Shown here one piece after another: positions 46,499-55,504 of a stretch of DNA of 64,000 nucleotides. The stretch spans positions 62,001-126,000 of the forward strand of contig JAIMAQ010000004.1 in assembly GCA_023511875.1 (NCBI GenBank), given 5' to 3'. How positions within the stretch are numbered: the stretch's first letter is position 1; every line of letters begins with the position of its first letter. This DNA is from Thermoflavifilum sp. GTDB taxonomy: Bacteria > Bacteroidota > Bacteroidia > Chitinophagales > Chitinophagaceae. Both the position numbers and the translations under genes were made by a program. The notes beneath the pieces were generated by a model. That model saw only the letters and a list, made by a program, of their open reading frames with translations. It did no database searches and was not told where the DNA came from.

Positions 46499-46589
46499 CG
46501 TTATATGATTTTTGCATTGCAAAATACATAGGAAAGCTAAAAAGCCAGCTTCAATAGTTGCAGAAAATTGTGTAGCTTGCGTTGCGCTT

Positions 46590-46663
46590 GGTCCGGTAGC
46601 TCAGCTGGATAGAGCAACAGCCTTCTAAGCTGTGGGTCATGCGTTCGAATCGCATCCGGATCA
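46590..46663 (+). tRNA. tRNA-Arg (anticodon TCT)
   Basis: A complete 74-base cloverleaf: acceptor GGTCCGG/CCGGATC with one G-T pair and discriminator A; D-arm with AGCTCAGCTGGATAGAGC; anticodon stem ACAGC/GCTGT with loop CTTCTAA and anticodon TCT at 46624-46626; T-arm ATGCG TTCGAAT CGCAT. The CCA end is not encoded. It sits between minus-strand uxuA and cutC and has no integrase or second copy of its 3' end nearby. Confidence 0.97.
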
Positions 46664-46671
46664 CATTTTTC

Positions 46672-47427
46672 TTATTCTTCATTCATCTGCGAGTGCATTT
46701 CCCATTCTAGCAGTATTTGTTTCATGGCCTGAATTTCTTGTGCATCTACGATCTGGTCGGTTAAAGAGAAAATCGATTGGTGAAGATGACGAATGGGTGA
46801 AGAGATGGAAGCCCCTGTATGAAAGAATCGGATCTGGGATGTTTGTTGAAGCAGCGTAGAAAAGTGATTCGATCGGATGCCACCCGCAGCAATGATTTGT
46901 AGCGCTTCGCCTGCTTGTTTTTGTAGTTTCTCAAGATGAGAAATACCAGCTAATGCTTGGGCATGTCGGCCAGAGCTAAGCAGGTAGTTGAAGCCAATAT
47001 CCAGGATTTGTTTTAGGGCTATTTCGGGTTCTGGGGTGAGGTCAAAGGCTCGATGAAAGGTAACTTCCATAGGCCAGGCTAGTTCTACTAGTTCTCGGCA
47101 GTGCTGTGTATCGATGTTACCATTTTCTTGTAAAAGGCCCAATACTACTCCTTCGCATCCCAGCTGCTTACACCATCGAATATCCGATTTCATGATCTCA
47201 ATTTCTTCTTCGCTGTAGCAAAAATCACCGCCTCGTGGGCGAATCATCACAAATACGGGGATAGGTAATTTTAATTTCACTTGTTGGATGGTTCCAAGCG
47301 ATGGGGTAGTGCCTCCCACGTAGAGATTATCGCAAAGTTCTATGCGGTCGGCACCAGCTTGCCAGGCTATCCACGCACTTTGAAAGCTATTTACACAAAC
47401 TTCAAGTTGATATCTATGGTTCATCAT
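46672..47427 (-). CDS. cutC: CutC family protein
   Basis: A TIM-barrel protein of 251 residues, usually annotated as copper homeostasis CutC, although a direct copper role is disputed for bacterial members. Motifs: LEVCVNSFQSAWIAWQAGAD, RIELCDNLYVGGTTPS, VMIRPRGGDFCYSEEE, GVVLGLLQENGNID, VTFHRAFDL and LLSSGRHAQAL. The ATGs at 47427/47424 are preferred because the upstream sequence (a Met codon at 47466) gives non-family residues and a near-match -7 box lies at 47431-47438. It ends 9 bases from the tRNA. Confidence 0.9.
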   Translation of the reverse strand: MMNHRYQLEVCVNSFQSAWIAWQAGADRIELCDNLYVGGTTPSLGTIQQVKLKLPIPVFVMIRPRGGDFCYSEEEIEIMKSDIRWCKQLGCEGVVLGLLQENGNIDTQHCRELVELAWPMEVTFHRAFDLTPEPEIALKQILDIGFNYLLSSGRHAQALAGISHLEKLQKQAGEALQIIAAGGIRSNHFSTLLQQTSQIRFFHTGASISSPIRHLHQSIFSLTDQIVDAQEIQAMKQILLEWEMHSQMNEE

Positions 47428-47430
47428 TTG

Positions 47431-47438
47431 CAAAGATG
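47431..47438 (-). promoter_or_regulatory. Near-match -7 element of cutC
   Basis: Minus-strand CATCTTTG, one base from TAnnTTTG, three bases before the cutC ATG at 47427. Confidence 0.35.
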
Positions 47439-47479
47439 AGAGATTGTTTGAAAACAGAGTTGCCATATTGCGGATGAAA

Positions 47480-47511
47480 TTTGACTTTCAAGGAGATAGC
47501 TTGTAAATTCG
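47480..47511 (+). promoter_or_regulatory. Promoter of the SDR gene
   Basis: TTTG at 47480-47483, a 20-base spacer and TAAATTCG at 47504-47511 (one mismatch), 28 bases before the ATG at 47540. Confidence 0.5.
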
Positions 47512-47539
47512 GTGAATCGTCAACAAATACATATACATT

Positions 47540-48229
47540 ATGTCTGCACTATTGATCACTGGAGCTTCTGGAGGTTTAGGCATACCCGTTACTCGTAGGC
47601 TACTGCAGGAAGGCTGGGAGATTCATGCAGCCGTTCATGATCGCCAATCACGAGATCGGCTCCAAGAGCTGTTTTCAGAGAAATCCCTTCAAGTGTCTAT
47701 GATCGATATTACGCATCAACAAGAGGTACAGGGTTGGGTGAGTCAAGCATCCGACGTTGTGGGACTTATTCATCTGGCGGGAGGATTTCGAGGAGGGGAG
47801 GAATTGTCGAATTCTACTGATGAAGATTATGAATTTTTGTTTGGGCTACATGCTCGAGCAACTTTTTATGTATTGGCGGCCGTCATGCCAATTTTTAAAG
47901 CAAAGCGGCAAGGCGTTATTATTACGATTGGTGCTCGAACTGCTATTAGGCCAGGGAGGCAAGCGGCTTTGTATGCGGCCAGCAAGGCTGCCGAAATTAC
48001 GCTTACCATGGCAGCAGCAGAGGAAGGGAGGAGTTATGGCATCAGGGCAAATTGCATCATTCCTGCGGTGATCCGCACACCAGCCAATATAGAAGGTGCT
48101 TCTCAAGCAGAAATAGCTAAATGGACAGCCCCCGAAGATATTGCCGAGCTCATTGCTTTTTTAGTGTCTGAACGAGGTAAATCAATTACTGGTGCACAAA
48201 TCCCCATGTATGGAGGCATCCCTGCTTAA
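47540..48229 (+). CDS. Short-chain dehydrogenase/reductase of unknown substrate
   Basis: A 229-residue Rossmann oxidoreductase. It has TGASGGLG at residues 7-14, the LIHLAGGF segment in place of NNAG, and the catalytic Tyr-Lys in LYAASKAA; the C-terminal GAQIPMYGGIPA is a typical SDR end. The HLAGG variant occurs in a distinct SDR group, so it is not the usual FabG type. It neither adjoins a pathway nor has a recognisable substrate motif. It converges on secDF with an 8-base gap. Confidence 0.85.
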   Translation: MSALLITGASGGLGIPVTRRLLQEGWEIHAAVHDRQSRDRLQELFSEKSLQVSMIDITHQQEVQGWVSQASDVVGLIHLAGGFRGGEELSNSTDEDYEFLFGLHARATFYVLAAVMPIFKAKRQGVIITIGARTAIRPGRQAALYAASKAAEITLTMAAAEEGRSYGIRANCIIPAVIRTPANIEGASQAEIAKWTAPEDIAELIAFLVSERGKSITGAQIPMYGGIPA

Positions 48230-48237
48230 TGCGGCAG

Positions 48238-51200
48238 CTATTTAGCCGTAGCCTTGCGTGTGCTACTATAGGCAGGTGCTTTTACCTGGCTAGCCTCTGC
48301 AGTATGCAAGCGATTTTTCCGATCGAAATCGACCAACACGGGAGAGGCTATGAAAATTGATGAATAAGTACCCGTGATGATACCCACCAGCATGGCAAAC
48401 GAAAAGCCTCTGATCGATTCTCCACCAAATAAAAACAGTACCAAGATCGTGATAAACACGGTGAGCGAAGTCATGATGGTACGAGTTAGCGTATGATTGA
48501 TCGCTTTGTCGATCACCGTTACTTTATCGGCTCCCTTCATTTCACGAAAATATTCCCTCACTCGGTCAAACACAATTATAGTGTCGTTCATGGAATAGCC
48601 AATCACCGTAAGAATGGCAGCAATGAATTGCTGATTAATTTCTAACTCAGGCAACCATTTTCTGAAATAAGAAAATACAAACAAAATGACTAGTACGTCG
48701 TGCACAAGAGAAAGGATGGTGCCCAACGAGTATTGCCACCTACGGAAACGAATGAGAATATACAAGAAAATAATGATCACGGCGAAGATAGTTGCCTTGA
48801 ATGCTCCGCGTTTGAGATCCTCCGAAATAGTGGGTAATACGGTTTGAGAACCGATGATGTATTTAGACCGAAAGGTTTCAAAGCTGGTGCCTGCGGGGAA
48901 ATAGGGCTTTAAGCCGGTATAAAGGGTATGTTGTACGGTTGAATCTATTTGATTTCCGCTTTGGTCAATCAGGTAAGAGGTGGTGATATTCATCACATTA
49001 TGCGTACCCAATGTTTTTACGATGGGAAATTCGTGTAGTAGTGGTTGAAGTGATTGGGCTATTTCTTCGGTAGTATGCGGTTGGGTGAATTGAATATCAT
49101 AACTGCGCCCACCTTTAAATTCTACGCCTTCGTTGAAACCATGGAAGAAGGAAGAAATACCTCCAAGCATCAAGATACCAGAGATGATGTAGGCGTACTT
49201 TCGATTTTCAATAAACTTAAAATGTGCCTTGCGGAATATAGCTCGGGAAATTCGGGTGAAGTACTCGAAATGCCGTTTTTTATTTGTCCAGAAATCTTCA
49301 ACCAGCCGTGATACCAGAATGCCAGTAAATAAAGAAAGTAAGATTCCCAAGATTTGGGTAGTAGCAAATCCACGCACAGGTCCCAGGCCGAAGTAATACA
49401 AGATAATTGCCGTGAGCAACATGGTAACGTGGGCATCGAGTACAGGGGCATAGGAATGTTTATATCCGTCTGCAATCGCTTGCAGATAGCCTTTGCCTTG
49501 ATACAATTCTTCTTTAATCCGTTCGAAGATAATCACGTTGGTATCTACTGCCATTCCAATGGTGAGCACCAATCCTGCAATACCGGGCATAGTGAGCGTT
49601 GCTCCCAATGCAGCCAGTACACCCACTGTAAACAACAGGTTGAGCACCAGAGCAATATTGGCCACCATACCCCCATTATTGAAATACACCAGCATCAAGA
49701 TAAAGATGATGACAAAGGAGAGGACAAATGACTTGATGCCGGCTTGTATGGATTCTTTGCCTAAGGTGGGCCCTACTACTTGTTCTTGTACAATATGTGC
49801 TGGCACGGGTAGTTTGCCGGTTTGGAGAATATTTGCCAGGTCTTGTGCTTCTTGAGCAGTGAAACGCCCAGTGATCGATGAGTTTCCGCCTGCAATTTCC
49901 GTTTGAACTACGGGTGCAGATACTACTTCATCATCCAGTACAATGGCAATAGGTTTACCAATATTATCGCCGGTCATTTTTTTCCAAATGCGCGCTCCAG
50001 TATTATCCATCCGCATCACCACTTCATAACCGCCGTTGGAATCCACATCGGCGCGAGCATCTACTACATGTGAGCCATCGAGCATAGGCTGGTCGCTACC
50101 GGGGATGGTTTTTATGGCGTATACGTTGACGACATCTGTTTTTTGGTTACGGCTGCTGGCTTCAGAGCCGTATAAAAATTTTAAGTCGCGAGGCAATACG
50201 TTTTTGACTACATCGAGCGAGAGATAATAATTAAATAAAGGAGTATCGGCCAGGCGAATGGAGCCAATGGCGGCTCCTCCAACAGTAGATTGATGCAGGA
50301 TAGCAAATAGCGGATTTTGCTTTTGCTGAGCAATAAGTTCGTTGCTGGTGTCGCTAGATGATGTGGAAGGATGTTCTTGAATAAAGGCTCTTAGGCTATT
50401 GCCACTCGTATCAGCATTGCCAGTTTTTCCCGTGTGGAGCTTTGTGGTATCAGAGGAGGCTTGTTGGCTCGCGAGGTATTGAGCAATAGCATTGTTCATG
50501 GGCACCAGTACGGTATTGTAGAAATTTTGATCGAGCTGGTAAGTTTCCCAGAACTCGAGTTTGGCGGTAGCTTGAAGATATTTTCTGACTCGGTCGGGGT
50601 TATGTACTCCTGGGAGATCCACGGTAATAATGCCTCGGTTAAGGTCGAGGTTAATATTGGGCTGAGCTACGCCAAATTTATCGATACGTTGCAGCAATAC
50701 ATTGTATGTGCGTTTGATGGCATCATTGGCTTCATTGCGAATGATATTGATGACCTGATCATCGGGAGTGTTGTAAGTGATTTTGTTTTGAAATGTATTG
50801 ATGAACAACGGTGCCAGTCGTTCATTAGCGGGTTTTACTTCTTTCCAAGCCTCATAAAATAAGGTGACAAAATCTTTCCCGCTCGTACCACGGCGCTGGC
50901 TGGCCAATTCCAAAGCACGATTTAGTGCAGGATCTTTAGAATTATTGGCCATCGACCTAATCAAGTCGTTTACCGATACTTCTAACACTACATTCATTCC
51001 ACCTTGTAAATCAAGGCCAAGATTGAGCTCTTGCTCTTTTGCCTGTTCATAGGTGTATTTATTAATGAGGGTATTGTAAATCACCTTATCTCGGGTGCTA
51101 TCTTCAATATGCTGGATACGATCGGCAACGAGCTGCTCGAGGGTATCGGCATAGGCACGTTGAAGTGCGGGGTTGTTGGTATATTTTTCGGTAGGTGAGG

Positions 51201-51342
51201 GGTAGTGCTGGTTGATATATGCTTGGGCCTCTTTTTTGATTTTCGATTCATATCGTTTCACAACAACAGTGAAAGAGAGCTGATAGAGGGAAATAAGGAT
51301 CAGCACCACGGTAAAGAATTTCACTAAACCCTTGATCTGCAT
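48238..51342 (-). CDS. secDF: Protein translocase SecD-SecF fusion
   Basis: Uses the proton gradient to help pull proteins through SecYEG. The 1034 residues fuse SecD (first ~700) and SecF (last ~300), as usual in this phylum. SecD: LGLDLQGGMNVVLEV near residue 105, IDKFGVAQPNI and PGVHNPDRV (P1 head), GMAVDTNVIIFERIKEEL (helix 4 with the conserved Asp). SecF: VEFKGGRSYDIQF, GYSMNDTIIVFDRVREYF with Asp, and SSIFIASPVLVDF. About 12 membrane helices. A Gln/Ser/Thr-rich insertion lies between, near residues 300-350. Confidence 0.97.
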   Translation of the reverse strand: MQIKGLVKFFTVVLILISLYQLSFTVVVKRYESKIKKEAQAYINQHYPSPTEKYTNNPALQRAYADTLEQLVADRIQHIEDSTRDKVIYNTLINKYTYEQAKEQELNLGLDLQGGMNVVLEVSVNDLIRSMANNSKDPALNRALELASQRRGTSGKDFVTLFYEAWKEVKPANERLAPLFINTFQNKITYNTPDDQVINIIRNEANDAIKRTYNVLLQRIDKFGVAQPNINLDLNRGIITVDLPGVHNPDRVRKYLQATAKLEFWETYQLDQNFYNTVLVPMNNAIAQYLASQQASSDTTKLHTGKTGNADTSGNSLRAFIQEHPSTSSSDTSNELIAQQKQNPLFAILHQSTVGGAAIGSIRLADTPLFNYYLSLDVVKNVLPRDLKFLYGSEASSRNQKTDVVNVYAIKTIPGSDQPMLDGSHVVDARADVDSNGGYEVVMRMDNTGARIWKKMTGDNIGKPIAIVLDDEVVSAPVVQTEIAGGNSSITGRFTAQEAQDLANILQTGKLPVPAHIVQEQVVGPTLGKESIQAGIKSFVLSFVIIFILMLVYFNNGGMVANIALVLNLLFTVGVLAALGATLTMPGIAGLVLTIGMAVDTNVIIFERIKEELYQGKGYLQAIADGYKHSYAPVLDAHVTMLLTAIILYYFGLGPVRGFATTQILGILLSLFTGILVSRLVEDFWTNKKRHFEYFTRISRAIFRKAHFKFIENRKYAYIISGILMLGGISSFFHGFNEGVEFKGGRSYDIQFTQPHTTEEIAQSLQPLLHEFPIVKTLGTHNVMNITTSYLIDQSGNQIDSTVQHTLYTGLKPYFPAGTSFETFRSKYIIGSQTVLPTISEDLKRGAFKATIFAVIIIFLYILIRFRRWQYSLGTILSLVHDVLVILFVFSYFRKWLPELEINQQFIAAILTVIGYSMNDTIIVFDRVREYFREMKGADKVTVIDKAINHTLTRTIMTSLTVFITILVLFLFGGESIRGFSFAMLVGIITGTYSSIFIASPVLVDFDRKNRLHTAEASQVKAPAYSSTRKATAK

Positions 51343-51380
51343 AGCTTATGAGTGTTTTCTATTATACATGCTAAGACTCG

Positions 51381-51388
51381 CAAAGATA
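51381..51388 (-). promoter_or_regulatory. -7 element of the secDF promoter
   Basis: Minus-strand TATCTTTG, an exact TAnnTTTG, 38 bases before the ATG at 51342. The -33 is not conserved. Confidence 0.5.
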
Positions 51389-51438
51389 GTATTTAGTTCT
51401 GTTTAACGGGAGATAGTAAATCAAGCTTTGTTTAGATA

Positions 51439-52536
51439 CTATTTCCTTTCGAGAGAAACAAGTTCATTGTCTTCGGTATATGTTATCCAGCGGGCTTGTT
51501 GTTGAGAGTTTTGGGCAAGCTCAATGATGCGAATATTACGGTAACCGTCTATTGCAGTCACGGGAGGATGGGTTTGATGGCGCAGGCAATCGTAGAGTTG
51601 TTGATAAAACATGCCGTAATCGCCGCGTAAGGAAGGGAACGGAGTAGGTTGGGCATCTGCAGCATAGAGTAATCCCCAGGCCTGTTCGGTTTCCATACCC
51701 CAGTGCGGATCGTTGGGCAGCATGCCTCGTCGGAGGAGCGCTTCTTGCGGATCTTCACTCCATTTCACAAAGGCGCCACCAGTACCGCGTAGCAAATAGC
51801 GAGGCGGATTATCGCATACCAGCATACTGGCATGCAAGCTCGCCAAGAGATCACCATAATCCAGCCAAATCATCATCTCGTCGTCGGTCACTGCTCCTGG
51901 GCGTAATTGGCGAATAATAGCCATTACTCGCTGAGGCGTACCGAACAAGCATAATGCATGGTCGATGAGGTGTGGCCCTAGGTCATACAAGATGCCGCTT
52001 CCTGGCAGGCTTTGTTCACGCCAATGCGTGCGTGGTTGGGGCCGCCATCGGTCGAAATGAAATGCCACCTCGGTGAGGTGCATAAGGCGTTGAGTGGCCA
52101 CTATGTGTTGCACAGTGCGAAATCCACTGTCGAAGCGCCGATTATGAAAAGGTACCAAGTGTAGCCTATGCGCTTGTGCCAATTGCATCAATTCCCACAT
52201 TTCGTGGCTATGTAGCGTAACTGGTTTTTCCAATACCACATGCTTACCTGCATGTAAAGCAGCTTTTGCCAGTGCAAAATGCGTATGGTTGGGCGTCGTG
52301 ATGATGATCAACTCTGCCCGACTCTCGTGAATCAAAGTTTCTGGATCTCGATAAAGTTTAGCTTCTGGAAACCACTGCAAGCTATCCTCTCCATGACGTT
52401 GCATGACTTCAATGACCCGAAATTGGGAATGGGTTCTTAAAAAAGGGGCATGAAAACATTTTCCTGAAAGCCCGAAGCCCAGCAATGCTGTAGGTATGGG
52501 TTCGGAACCTTGATCGGGAGTAATTATTTCACGCAT
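51439..52536 (-). CDS. Gfo/Idh/MocA family oxidoreductase
   Basis: An NAD(P)-dependent sugar or inositol dehydrogenase-type enzyme, 365 residues. The N-terminal Rossmann start is TALLGFGLSGKCFHAPFLRTH, followed by IITTPNHTHFALAKAAL and the family hallmark VLEKPVTLHSHE. The C-terminal half has HFDRWRPQPRTHWRE and GILYDLGPHLIDHAL, in which the Asp and His are typical catalytic positions. It resembles YdgJ/YvaA-type oxidoreductases. It follows pyrR by 9 bases, so it is probably co-transcribed with it, without an obvious functional link. Confidence 0.88.
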   Translation of the reverse strand: MREIITPDQGSEPIPTALLGFGLSGKCFHAPFLRTHSQFRVIEVMQRHGEDSLQWFPEAKLYRDPETLIHESRAELIIITTPNHTHFALAKAALHAGKHVVLEKPVTLHSHEMWELMQLAQAHRLHLVPFHNRRFDSGFRTVQHIVATQRLMHLTEVAFHFDRWRPQPRTHWREQSLPGSGILYDLGPHLIDHALCLFGTPQRVMAIIRQLRPGAVTDDEMMIWLDYGDLLASLHASMLVCDNPPRYLLRGTGGAFVKWSEDPQEALLRRGMLPNDPHWGMETEQAWGLLYAADAQPTPFPSLRGDYGMFYQQLYDCLRHQTHPPVTAIDGYRNIRIIELAQNSQQQARWITYTEDNELVSLERK

Positions 52537-52545
52537 GCGTATCTG

Positions 52546-53088
52546 TTAATTCTCTTCTTCATCGAGCAATGCTACTTCGTCTCTTCCATGAATTTCTTCC
52601 CAATAGACGCGTACTTTTTGCGAAACAATGGCATCTATACGTTTCCCTACATAATCGGCTTGAATAGGCAATTGCCTGCTAAATTTGCGATCAATGAGCA
52701 CCAATAGCTCTACTGCTGCAGGGCGGCCAAAATCGAGAAGCGCATCTAATGCAGCACGAATGGTGCGACCTGTATACAACACATCGTCGATGAGTATTAC
52801 CCGAAGTGCTTCCACACTAAACGGCATATTGGTAGTAGAGGGAATCAAAGCTGAAGAGCGCTGTTTGAAATCGTCGCGATAAAACGTGATATCGAGCTTG
52901 CCATAACGTAAGTCGAGCTCGGGTTGAAAATATAGCAAGCGTTGATATAAACGATCGGAAAGCCTGATGCCGCGTGGCTGTAAGCCCACCAATGCTGATT
53001 GCTCAAAGCGGCCATGTTTTTCCAACAATTCAAAACATAGCCGATCGATAGTGAGCGATAATTGATGTGCGTTGGCAATACTTTTCAC
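52546..53088 (-). CDS. pyrR: PyrR: pyrimidine regulator / uracil phosphoribosyltransferase
   Basis: A 180-residue phosphoribosyltransferase-fold protein. The PRPP loop VILIDDVLYTGRTIRAALD is an exact family signature, and LVGLQPRGIRLSDRLY and LLVLIDRKFSRQLPIQADYVG also match. In Firmicutes PyrR binds leader RNA of pyr operons and has UPRTase activity. The GTG at 53088 is chosen: the frame goes up to a TTG at 53109, but that overlaps the -7 box at 53107-53114. Its distance from pyrB (45 kb) and pyrB's missing leader argue against attenuation there. Confidence 0.92.
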   Translation of the reverse strand: MKSIANAHQLSLTIDRLCFELLEKHGRFEQSALVGLQPRGIRLSDRLYQRLLYFQPELDLRYGKLDITFYRDDFKQRSSALIPSTTNMPFSVEALRVILIDDVLYTGRTIRAALDALLDFGRPAAVELLVLIDRKFSRQLPIQADYVGKRIDAIVSQKVRVYWEEIHGRDEVALLDEEEN

Positions 53089-53106
53089 ATGCCATAAATT
53101 GAAAAC

Positions 53107-53114
53107 CAAAAATA
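53107..53114 (-). promoter_or_regulatory. -7 element of the pyrR promoter
   Basis: Minus-strand TATTTTTG, an exact TAnnTTTG. RNA start near 53101, 13 bases before the GTG at 53088. It excludes the TTG at 53109 as start. Confidence 0.55.
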
Positions 53115-53187
53115 CAGATTCTTGTTAAGGAGAAATTTGTATAGTTTTTCGAAAACCCTTAATTTATGTAAGATTTCGCCCTAAACC

Positions 53188-54765
53188 ATGAAATTCACTC
53201 CTTTGTTGATCGCTGTTTTGTATCTGGTTTTGGGGGTAAGCTGGATCTTGTTTAGCGATAACTTTTTGTTGGCTTTAGCTCAGCGTGTGGGATGGAATCT
53301 CGTGGCTCGTTGGCAGACCTACAAGGGGATTGCTTATGTAGTGGTTACGGCTGGGTTGTTGTATGTTCTTATACATCGATTATATCGGCAATTATTTCGG
53401 GCACAGGAAGATTATAAAAGATTATTTCTCGAAAATCCACAAGTATTGTATGTATTCGATGTTCAGACTTTTCGTTTTTTAGAAGTAAACAAAGCAGCTG
53501 AGCAGCAATATGGCTATTCCCGCGAGGAGTTTTTGCAGTTGAGCTTACTCGACATTCGTCCACCAGAAGAAAAGCAACGATTTTTAGCCCTCAACCATTC
53601 CATTGCCGATAAGTCGATTCATTTCTGGGGCAGATGGAAACATTTGCGAAAAGATGGTCAGCAGTTGGTTGTAGAAATTTATACGCATCCCGTTTGGTTT
53701 CGGGGTAAAGATGCAAGGCTTACTTATGTGCGAGACATAACTGCCACGGTACGCACGCAAGAGCAACTGGCTGAATTGGAAAATAAATTACACGCTATTA
53801 TCAACAGTACTGATGATGCTATTTGGGCTATTGATAAGCATTTTCGGCTGATTGCGTATAATCAAGCTTTTGCTGATATCATCAAAATGAAAACTGGGAA
53901 GGACATAACCATCCATCAATTGTTTGACATTTCGGATGACGAAGATCCACAGCAGGCTGGTCGTTGGATGCAATACTATCAACGAGCTTTTGCGGGTGAA
54001 AAAGTGGAATTTGAAGAAAACCATATCCTGCGGGCCGAAGATAAACGACGTTATGCATTGGTTTTCCTTAACCCTATTCGCAATGCAGCACAAGAAGTGA
54101 TTGGATTAGTGGGCATATTGCACGACATCACCTCCTTAAAAGAGCAGCAGTTGCAGCTCAAGGAAGCGCTCGAGCGTTATGACCTGGTTACGCGTGCTAC
54201 CAACGACGCTATCTGGGATTGGGATATTGTACACAACAAAGTAGTGTTCAATAATCAGTTTTGGGAAATGTTTGGATATACGCCAACAGATAGAGGAGGA
54301 GAGTTGTGGGAAGCTCATTTACATCCCGCTGATAAAGAGCGTGTGTTGGGTGGCATTCGTAGGGCATTGGAAGAAAAGCGGGAGCTCTGGTCAGATGAAT
54401 ATCGCTTGCGCTGTGGTGATGGAAGCTATAAATATGTATTAGACAGGGCTTATATTTTGTACAATGACCAACGAGAGCCAGTAAGAATGATTGGTGCCAT
54501 TCAAGATATTCAACTGCGAAAAGAATACGAGCAAGCAATTCTCAAACAAAATGAACTGTTAAAAGAAATAGCCTGGATTAGTTCGCATGAGGTAAGAGGG
54601 CCTGCTTCGGCATTGATAGGGCTTTTTACGTTATTAGCTGAGCGATCGGAAAACCAGCTGAAAGCTGATGATCAATCACTTATGCCGATGATCGAGACAT
54701 CTTTGAAACAACTCGATGAGGTCATCCATAAAATTGTTTCCAAGACCAATGAACTCATGTCATGA
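53188..54765 (+). CDS. Membrane PAS sensor protein ending after a DHp-like helix
   Basis: A 525-residue protein: two N-terminal membrane helices (~5-25 and ~48-66) with a short loop, then three PAS/PAC domains (~75-190, 200-315, 325-445; for example FLENPQVLYVFDVQTFRFLEV, IINSTDDAIWAIDKHF and WDWDIVHNKVVFNNQFWEMF). A coiled segment leads to ISSHEVRGPASALIGL with His467 in an H-box-like position, and the chain stops 58 residues later with no HATPase domain. The short post-H region therefore has only the dimerisation/phosphoacceptor helices. No response regulator lies nearby. The stop overlaps a downstream ATG as ATGA, but that ORF's real start is probably at 54834. Confidence 0.85.
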   Translation: MKFTPLLIAVLYLVLGVSWILFSDNFLLALAQRVGWNLVARWQTYKGIAYVVVTAGLLYVLIHRLYRQLFRAQEDYKRLFLENPQVLYVFDVQTFRFLEVNKAAEQQYGYSREEFLQLSLLDIRPPEEKQRFLALNHSIADKSIHFWGRWKHLRKDGQQLVVEIYTHPVWFRGKDARLTYVRDITATVRTQEQLAELENKLHAIINSTDDAIWAIDKHFRLIAYNQAFADIIKMKTGKDITIHQLFDISDDEDPQQAGRWMQYYQRAFAGEKVEFEENHILRAEDKRRYALVFLNPIRNAAQEVIGLVGILHDITSLKEQQLQLKEALERYDLVTRATNDAIWDWDIVHNKVVFNNQFWEMFGYTPTDRGGELWEAHLHPADKERVLGGIRRALEEKRELWSDEYRLRCGDGSYKYVLDRAYILYNDQREPVRMIGAIQDIQLRKEYEQAILKQNELLKEIAWISSHEVRGPASALIGLFTLLAERSENQLKADDQSLMPMIETSLKQLDEVIHKIVSKTNELMS

Positions 54766-54833
54766 GTTCGATTATTTTTCCGCATGCGAATGATCAGATT
54801 TGTAGTAATTTTGACAGGAATTGCAGGGCGAAC

Positions 54834-55496
54834 ATGGAAAATACGTATGTGTCGGTCATGAGTTTTCTCTCCGACGAAGAACTTCAAGCTTATATACAGC
54901 ATCCCGAAAAATATGTTCCTGAAGCCATAGAGGCGGCAGTAGCAGAAATGAAAAAACGTGGTCGGGTATTTACACCAGAAGAGGAGGGGCAGATTCGTCA
55001 ACTCATTCAACGCCGGAAGGAAGAATACCGGAAGATGATGCAAATGGAACCTGTTCTATCTCCTCCAGTGCCCGAATTATCTTCTTCCCGCGCGGTGGTA
55101 GATAAGCCAGAAGGGATTCCTGCACTTTATCCTGAGTCGTCGCTATATATTATTTCATTGCTGTTTAACCCGTTTTTTGCTTCTATTTTGCTGGCCATCA
55201 ATTGTCGGCGAACCGGTAAGCGAGAAGCAGTGCCTGTGGTATTAAGTTTTGGGTTTCTATATATGATTCTCACCTTATTTGTCATTGGTTTGCTGAAGTT
55301 GAATATTTACGTCACGTTGATCTTCAATGTGGTTGGAGCCTTGTTGTTACATCATTGGCTGTGGAAAAAATATCTTGGCCAATATGCGACATACCAGCCT
55401 AAGCCTATCTGGGGGCCCTTGCTGGTATTTTTGTTAATCACCGTGCCTTTGTTGCTCATCGCTTATTTTCACAATGGATTGAGTTTTTCATCTTAG
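54834..55496 (+). CDS. Membrane protein of unknown function
   Basis: A 220-residue protein. The N-terminal ~100 residues are polar and helical (FLSDEELQAYIQHPEKYVPEA, EEEGQIRQLIQRRKEEYRKM), followed by a Pro-rich linker and four hydrophobic segments in the last ~110 residues (for example IISLLFNPFFASILLAINC and LLVFLLITVPLLLIAYF). I do not recognise the family. In-frame codons extend up to 54762, overlapping the PAS gene, but the start at 54834 begins an ordinary soluble domain. It converges on holA, 8 bases away. Confidence 0.6.
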   Translation: MENTYVSVMSFLSDEELQAYIQHPEKYVPEAIEAAVAEMKKRGRVFTPEEEGQIRQLIQRRKEEYRKMMQMEPVLSPPVPELSSSRAVVDKPEGIPALYPESSLYIISLLFNPFFASILLAINCRRTGKREAVPVVLSFGFLYMILTLFVIGLLKLNIYVTLIFNVVGALLLHHWLWKKYLGQYATYQPKPIWGPLLVFLLITVPLLLIAYFHNGLSFSS

Positions 55497-55504
55497 GGTT
55501 CATT

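Noticed and set aside
46590-46700. tRNA-Arg as an attachment site for an integrated element
   Set aside because: No integrase, no second copy of the tRNA 3' end and no foreign-looking genes on either side.
49170-49855. Several overlapping frames within secDF on both strands
   Set aside because: Shadows of conserved secDF codons, none with a credible start or family match.
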